Assembly: GCA_903827735.1 (NCBI GenBank)
Contig: CAIKJM010000167.1
Location: 1-9,883 of the forward strand
Length of the DNA stretch: 9,883 nt
Origin: an uncultured Rhodanobacter sp.
GTDB lineage: Bacteria; Pseudomonadota; Gammaproteobacteria; Xanthomonadales; Rhodanobacteraceae
Reading direction: 5' to 3'
Positions 5,785 through 9,883 of the stretch are shown here, piece after piece (positions within the stretch are counted from its first letter, which is position 1; every line of letters begins with the position of its first letter). The notes beneath the pieces are model-generated. The model ran no database searches. It was not told where the DNA came from and saw nothing but the letters and a program-made list of their open reading frames with translations. Both the position numbers and the translations under genes were made by a program.

Positions 5785-6510
5785 ATGCTGAAGATGAGCC
5801 ACCTGTCCAAGGTCTACCGCACCGAAGTGGTCGAGACCTACGCGCTGCGCGATTTCAATATCGACGTGAAAGAGGGCGAGTTCGTCGCCGTGACCGGTCC
5901 GTCCGGCTCCGGCAAGACGACATTCCTTACCATTGCCGGTTTGCTGGAAACCTTCACCGGTGGTGAGTACCACCTCGACGGTATCGAGGTGAGCAATCTC
6001 AACGACAACGCACGTTCGAAAATTCGCAACGAGAAGATCGGCTTCATCTTTCAGGCGTTTAACCTGATTCCCGACCTCAACGTGTTCGACAACATCGAAG
6101 TGCCGCTGCGCTATCGCGGCATGAAAGCGGCCGAGCGCAAGCAGCGCATCATGGAATCGCTCGAGCGTGTCGGTCTGGCTTCGCGCGCCAAGCACTATCC
6201 GGCCGAACTTTCCGGTGGTCAGCAGCAGCGCGTTGCCATTGCCCGCGCACTGGCGGGCTCGCCGCGACTGCTGCTCGCCGATGAACCGACCGGTAACCTC
6301 GATACCCAGATGGCCCGCAGCGTGCTCGAGCTGCTCGAAGACATTCACCGTGACGGCGCCACCATCGTCATGGTGACCCATGATCCCGAGCTGGCTGCCC
6401 GCGCCCAGCGCAACGTGCACGTCATCGACGGCCAGGTGGTCGACCTGTCGGAAGACCCGCGCTTCCACCACGCCGTCACCGCAGCGCAGGGCGGCGCTCG
6501 CACCGACTGA
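5785..6510 (+). CDS. ABC transporter ATP-binding protein, MacB/LolD type
   Basis: The 241-residue protein is a complete nucleotide-binding domain. Visible are Walker A GPSGSGKT (38-45), Q-loop Gln90 in FIFQAFNL, signature LSGGQQQR (142-149), Walker B LLLADEP (162-168) with catalytic Glu167, D-loop GNLDT, and switch His199 in VTHD. The LADEPTGNLD wording and the FQAFNLIP Q-loop are typical of the MacB/LolD/FtsE group of mechanotransmission-type transporters. GAGGAA ahead of the ATG supports the start. It lacks fused membrane segments, unlike E. coli MacB, so it must pair with the separate permeases encoded at 7980 and 9299. It would sit on the cytoplasmic face as a dimer, hydrolysing ATP to drive conformational pumping in the periplasm. 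Confidence 0.95.
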   Translation: MLKMSHLSKVYRTEVVETYALRDFNIDVKEGEFVAVTGPSGSGKTTFLTIAGLLETFTGGEYHLDGIEVSNLNDNARSKIRNEKIGFIFQAFNLIPDLNVFDNIEVPLRYRGMKAAERKQRIMESLERVGLASRAKHYPAELSGGQQQRVAIARALAGSPRLLLADEPTGNLDTQMARSVLELLEDIHRDGATIVMVTHDPELAARAQRNVHVIDGQVVDLSEDPRFHHAVTAAQGGARTD

Positions 6511-6566
6511 TCGTTCAGCGAAAGCGATATAGCCGTCTATCTCTCCATTCTTAGAGAAAAATCTCC

Positions 6567-7916
6567 ATGCGTCTGAAGTTGTTGCCCGTGCTGCTCCTGC
6601 TGGCCATTGCACCCTTGTCCGGTCACGGCGAGGATTTGATGGAGGCCTACCAGCAGGCCATTGCCAACGATCCCGTGCTCGCCACGGCCGACGCGACGCG
6701 GCTTGCCGTCGCTGAGGGCGTGCCGCAGGCGCGCTCGGCGCTGCTGCCGCAGCTCTCGGCCGGGTTGAGTTTCGATCAAAGCCATGGCGGCACCGATGGG
6801 TCCAACATCGTCAATGGCATCTCGGTGCCCAGCAGCGCGGTCGGCCACACCCGTTATCGCGATCTCAATGGTTCGCTCAGCCAGACCATCGTCAATCTGT
6901 CGGATATCGCCACGCTGAGCGCTGCCCACTCCACCAGTGACGCGCAGGAAGAGGTTTACCGCGCCGCCCTGCAAGACCTCTATGTACGTGTTGCCAATGC
7001 CTACTTCAACGTACTGATCGCGCAGGATGAGGTGGACCTCAATCAAGCCTATGAGGACGGTTTCAAGCAGGAGTTCGAGCAGACCAATCAGCGTCTGAAG
7101 GTCGGCCTGGAAAATTCCGCGAACGCGACTCAGGCACAAGCCTTTTACCTTTCCATCAAGTCGGAACGGATCTCCGCACAGGACAACTTGAAGGATGCTT
7201 TGCGCGGTCTTGAGCAGATCACGGGGAGACCGACCGGCGTATTGAAGAAACTGCGCGAGAACATCCCCTTGCAGGCACCGACGCCCAACGATGCCAAGGC
7301 CTGGGTCGATGCAGCCATGCAAACCAATCCAGCCATTCTCTCTGCTCGCTATACGGTTAGCGCCGATGAGCACAGGATTTCAGCGGCGCGCGCGGGGCAC
7401 CTGCCGACGTTGAGCGCCAACGTGTACCGCGACAAATTCGGCAGCTGGGCCAATGCCACGCCCATGGCGGGCGATTCCCGATACGGACCGGCGACTACGA
7501 CGGTGGGGCTCACGCTCACCGTGCCGATCTTCAGTGGCGGCCTCACGCAATCACAAGTGCGTCAGGCGATCCATCAGCGCGATGCGGATGAAGGCAATCT
7601 CGAGACCCAGCGACGTCAGGCTGCGCGCGACGCGAACAACTATTTCAATCTGGTGGTGGATGGTATCGACCAAGTCGAAACCACCCGCACCGCGGTGCAG
7701 GTCGCGGAAAAGTCACTGGGATCCATGCGTGCAGGCTATTCGATCGGCACCATGAGTCTGCCTAACGTCGTCAATGCGATCCAGATTCTGGCCCAAGCGC
7801 AGGGTCAATACACCGTGGAACGCCACCAGTTCATCCTCAACAAACTGTCATTGAAGCAGGCTGCCGGCACCATCGATGTGCACGATCTCGAAGACGTCAA
7901 CCGGCTGCTGCAGTGA
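6567..7916 (+). CDS. TolC-family outer membrane efflux channel
   Basis: The 449-residue protein starts with a signal peptide: MRLK, a Leu-rich core, then a likely cleavage near Gly21 (PLSGHG then ED). The mature N-terminus DLMEAYQQAIANDPVL and the following VPQARSALLPQLSAG are hallmark TolC/OEP sequences. Two similar OEP halves are seen: one from about 22 to 215, with FNVLIAQDEVDLNQA and GLENSANATQAQA helices, and one from about 235 to 440, with AGHLPTLSANVYRD, TLTVPIFSGG and GYSIGTMSLPNVVNA. Three copies would form a 12-strand barrel and a periplasmic tunnel. Having its own channel gene inside the operon, between ATPase and permeases, suggests a dedicated rather than shared exit duct. AGAGAAAA ahead of the ATG is a weak ribosome site. 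Confidence 0.94.
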   Translation: MRLKLLPVLLLLAIAPLSGHGEDLMEAYQQAIANDPVLATADATRLAVAEGVPQARSALLPQLSAGLSFDQSHGGTDGSNIVNGISVPSSAVGHTRYRDLNGSLSQTIVNLSDIATLSAAHSTSDAQEEVYRAALQDLYVRVANAYFNVLIAQDEVDLNQAYEDGFKQEFEQTNQRLKVGLENSANATQAQAFYLSIKSERISAQDNLKDALRGLEQITGRPTGVLKKLRENIPLQAPTPNDAKAWVDAAMQTNPAILSARYTVSADEHRISAARAGHLPTLSANVYRDKFGSWANATPMAGDSRYGPATTTVGLTLTVPIFSGGLTQSQVRQAIHQRDADEGNLETQRRQAARDANNYFNLVVDGIDQVETTRTAVQVAEKSLGSMRAGYSIGTMSLPNVVNAIQILAQAQGQYTVERHQFILNKLSLKQAAGTIDVHDLEDVNRLLQ

Positions 7917-7979
7917 CTATTGCCATTCGTCCAGCAACGAGGACACGTGTATCCGTGAATTCGAGCGGAGGGCATAGCG

Positions 7980-9287
7980 ATGTTCGCCTATTACCTTGAA
8001 CTCGGCCTGCGCAGCCTGCGACGCAGTCCGGCGCTCACGGCGTTGATGGTGATGGCGATCGGCTTCGGCGTGGCGGCTTCGATGACGACCTATGCGGTGT
8101 TTCGCGCCGTGTCGGGTAATCCTATACCGGACAAGTCCGGGCAACTTTATGTGCCGCAGGTCGATAGCTGGGGGCCGCAGCAAAACCTCAAGGGCGAGCC
8201 GGCCGATGCGCTGACTTACACCGATGCGACAGCGCTGATGCAGGCGCATAAGGCGCGACGGCAGACCTTGTTGTATCGCATGGGCATGTCGGTATTGCCC
8301 CAGGGCACGAGCAGTTTGCCTATCGCCGCAAACGGCTATGCGGTGTATGCCGATTTTTTCACGATGTTCGAGGTTCCCTTTCTTTACGGCAGCGCCTGGA
8401 GCGCGCAAGACGATCAAGGTCGTGCTGCCGATGTCGTATTGAGCGACACGTTCAATCAGAAGCTGTTTGGCGGGGCCGATAGCACGGGCCGCGAGATTGT
8501 CTTGAATGGGCGCCAGCATCGCATTGTCGGCGTAACGGCGCATTGGGATCCCAAGCCGCGCTTCTTCGACTTGTTCAATCGCAGTCCGTTTCAGGACGCA
8601 TCAGATTTCTATATACCGTTCACGCGCGCTTTGGACCTGAATGTGCCGTCGGGCGGCAACAGCTGCCGCGGGCATCTGAGCTTCTCGGGCTGGGATGACT
8701 GGCTGCGCAGCAACTGTGTGTGGATCACCCTGTGGACCGAGCTGGACAGTGCGGCCGACGTGGCGAGCTATCGCCAGTTTCTCGAAGGCTATGCGGCGGA
8801 GCAGCAGCGTTCTGGTCGCTTCGCCTGGGCACCGAACGTGCGCTTGCGTAACGTCGCCCAGTGGCTGACTCACGAAAAGGTGGTGCCGGCCGATGCGCGT
8901 ATCTCGCTGCTGGTTGCACTGAGTTTCTTCGTGATCTGCCTGGTGAATACGGTGGGTCTGCTGCTGGCCAAGTTCATGCGCCGTGCCGGTGAGATTGGCG
9001 TGCGCCGTGCCCTCGGTGCTTCACGGCGGGACATCTATACGCAATATCTAATCGAGGCAGCCTCTGTTGGCCTGGCTGGCGGCATGTTGGGACTGGTACT
9101 CACGGTAGTGGGGATTTCCGGCGTTGGCCTGCTGTTTCAGCCGCAGATCGCGCGGCTGGCTCATCTGGACCTCTCGCTGGTGGGGTTGACCCTGCTGGTT
9201 GCCATAGTCGCCACGATGGCGGCGGCGTTCTTTCCCGCCTGGCGCGCAGCGAACGTGCAGCCAGCCTGGCAGCTGAAGTCGAATTGA
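7980..9287 (+). CDS. ABC exporter permease, FtsX/MacB type (first of two)
   Basis: The 435-residue protein has the MacB permease plan: a short basic cytoplasmic N-terminus (LRSLRRSP), membrane helix 1 (about 19-42), a large periplasmic domain (about 45-305), then three helices (about 308-331, 357-385, 398-421). After helix 2 the cytoplasmic coupling helix KFMRRAGEIGVRRALGASRRD (330-350) carries the E-I-G-x-R-R-A-x-G-A motif that engages the ATPase. The protein ends in FFPAWRAANVQPAWQLK, where A-x-R-A-A-x-x-x-P is the usual FtsX-family close. The periplasmic domain has two cysteines (229 and 246) that could form a disulfide. The start is supported by GGAGGG shortly upstream. The next gene encodes a second permease, so the working transporter is probably a heterodimer. 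Confidence 0.93.
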   Translation: MFAYYLELGLRSLRRSPALTALMVMAIGFGVAASMTTYAVFRAVSGNPIPDKSGQLYVPQVDSWGPQQNLKGEPADALTYTDATALMQAHKARRQTLLYRMGMSVLPQGTSSLPIAANGYAVYADFFTMFEVPFLYGSAWSAQDDQGRAADVVLSDTFNQKLFGGADSTGREIVLNGRQHRIVGVTAHWDPKPRFFDLFNRSPFQDASDFYIPFTRALDLNVPSGGNSCRGHLSFSGWDDWLRSNCVWITLWTELDSAADVASYRQFLEGYAAEQQRSGRFAWAPNVRLRNVAQWLTHEKVVPADARISLLVALSFFVICLVNTVGLLLAKFMRRAGEIGVRRALGASRRDIYTQYLIEAASVGLAGGMLGLVLTVVGISGVGLLFQPQIARLAHLDLSLVGLTLLVAIVATMAAAFFPAWRAANVQPAWQLKSN

Positions 9288-9298
9288 GGCGAACGTCG

Positions 9299-9883
9299 AT
9301 GCAGATCAAGCCCATTCTCAGCGCTTTACGCCAGCACAAGGCCGGTACGGTACTGATCGCGCTGCAAATCGCATTGACGCTGGCGATCGTTTGCAACGCG
9401 CTCTTTATCATTCAGCAGCGTTTGGAACATATTGCCGAGCCCAGCGGCGTCGACGAAGCGAACCTCCTGGTGATTGCCAATCAGTGGGCAGGCAACCTGT
9501 CGCCGTCACAGATCGATGCGCAGACCAGGGCGGATCTAATCGCATTACGCCAACTGCCTTGCGTCAGTGATGCCTCGCCCGGCAGCGGCTATCCGTTGAG
9601 CGGCGGCGGCTGGGACAACTTCGTCATGCTGACGCCCGACCAGCAGCAGCCATCCGCCGATTCAGACGTCTACCTGGGCGACGAACACATGCTCGCTACG
9701 CTTGGCCTGAGGCTGGTTGAGGGGCGCAATTTTCACGCCGACGAGGTCGTCACGATGGGCTCGCGTCAGATAGTCATTCCGTCCGTCGTGATCGTGAGCA
9801 AGGCGCTGGCCGATCGGCTATTTCCGGACGGCTCGGCGTTAGGTAAACCGATTTACGCGATGAGCAGTACGCCGAGCATCATC
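9299..9883 (+). CDS. ABC exporter permease, MacB type (second of two; 3' end beyond window)
   Basis: The frame is open from ATG 9299 to the window edge (195 codons). It begins 11 bases after the previous stop, with GAGG overlapping that stop as the ribosome site, so the two permeases are tightly coupled in translation. The N-terminus MQIKPILSALRQHKAGT is basic, followed by membrane helix 1 (about 17-40, VLIALQIALTLAIVCNALFII), then a MacB-like periplasmic domain. In it, GDEHMLATLGLRLVEGRNF (127-145) and the later VIVSKALADRLFPDG with ALGKPI match the typical MacB_PCD wording (LG-x-x-L-x-x-GR-x-F, N/S-x-x-x-A-x-x-L-F-P, x-x-x-G-x-x-I). Helices 2-4 and the coupling helix lie beyond the window. 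Its sequence differs clearly from the first permease. Confidence 0.9.
   Translation, partial: MQIKPILSALRQHKAGTVLIALQIALTLAIVCNALFIIQQRLEHIAEPSGVDEANLLVIANQWAGNLSPSQIDAQTRADLIALRQLPCVSDASPGSGYPLSGGGWDNFVMLTPDQQQPSADSDVYLGDEHMLATLGLRLVEGRNFHADEVVTMGSRQIVIPSVVIVSKALADRLFPDGSALGKPIYAMSSTPSII

Noticed and set aside
5746..6612. 288-codon minus-strand frame opposite the ABC ATPase
   Set aside because: The plus strand has every ABC motif in order; the antisense product shows no family features and would span the ends of neighbouring genes.
6537..7373. 278-codon minus-strand frame opposite the TolC-like gene
   Set aside because: It is a shadow of a clearly coding TolC-family frame, with no domain or ribosome site of its own.
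7917..8543. 208-codon minus-strand frame opposite the first permease
   Set aside because: The permease frame has the full MacB plan; the antisense product is His/Arg-rich and unrecognisable.

Overview
The window is chromosomal DNA of fairly high GC, densely coded, with most genes on the + strand. Protein style and gene content (a hemP-type gene behind a canonical Fur box, and a split MacAB/TolC-type exporter) fit a gammaproteobacterium of the Xanthomonadales, perhaps a Rhodanobacteraceae member such as Dyella, Luteibacter or Rhodanobacter. That placement is inference from recognised protein style, not a database match.

Left part (1-3178) holds small-molecule metabolism genes. It starts with the 3' end of an alpha/beta-hydrolase gene (+), which converges on an atypical short-chain dehydrogenase/epimerase gene (-). 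That gene is divergent from a LysR-type regulator (+) across a 90-base intergenic region, so the regulator probably controls it and/or itself. The LysR gene has an extended -10 so close to its ATG that its mRNA may be leaderless. A Kv-beta-like (AKR6-type) aldo/keto reductase follows on the same strand.

Middle part (3179-4314) is an iron/heme unit. A near-consensus promoter has its spacer and -10 filled by a Fur box, and drives hemP and then a 192-residue protein that I do not recognise firmly but that faintly resembles a HemS/ChuX half-domain. Two hairpins lie just ahead of the second gene and one covers part of its Shine-Dalgarno. The unit ends in a perfect stem plus T-run terminator (4294-4314), and no heme receptor or ABC importer follows it here.

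Right part (4315-9883) is a co-directional tripartite efflux operon: HlyD/MacA-like adaptor, MacB/LolD-like ATPase, TolC-like outer membrane channel, then two different FtsX/MacB-type permeases. The last permease runs off the window edge. Unlike E. coli MacB, ATPase and permease are separate polypeptides and the permease is probably a heterodimer. Adaptor, inner-membrane ABC complex and channel would together form a cell-envelope-spanning exporter whose substrate cannot be told from sequence.

No rRNA, tRNA, CRISPR array, insertion sequence, integrase, attachment site or replication origin was seen. No gene-free stretch exceeds 300 bases; the longest is about 206 bases (4218-4423), which holds the terminator and a possible promoter. 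I found no strong evidence for a wholly new system; the least explained items are the hemP-linked protein and the heterodimeric exporter.
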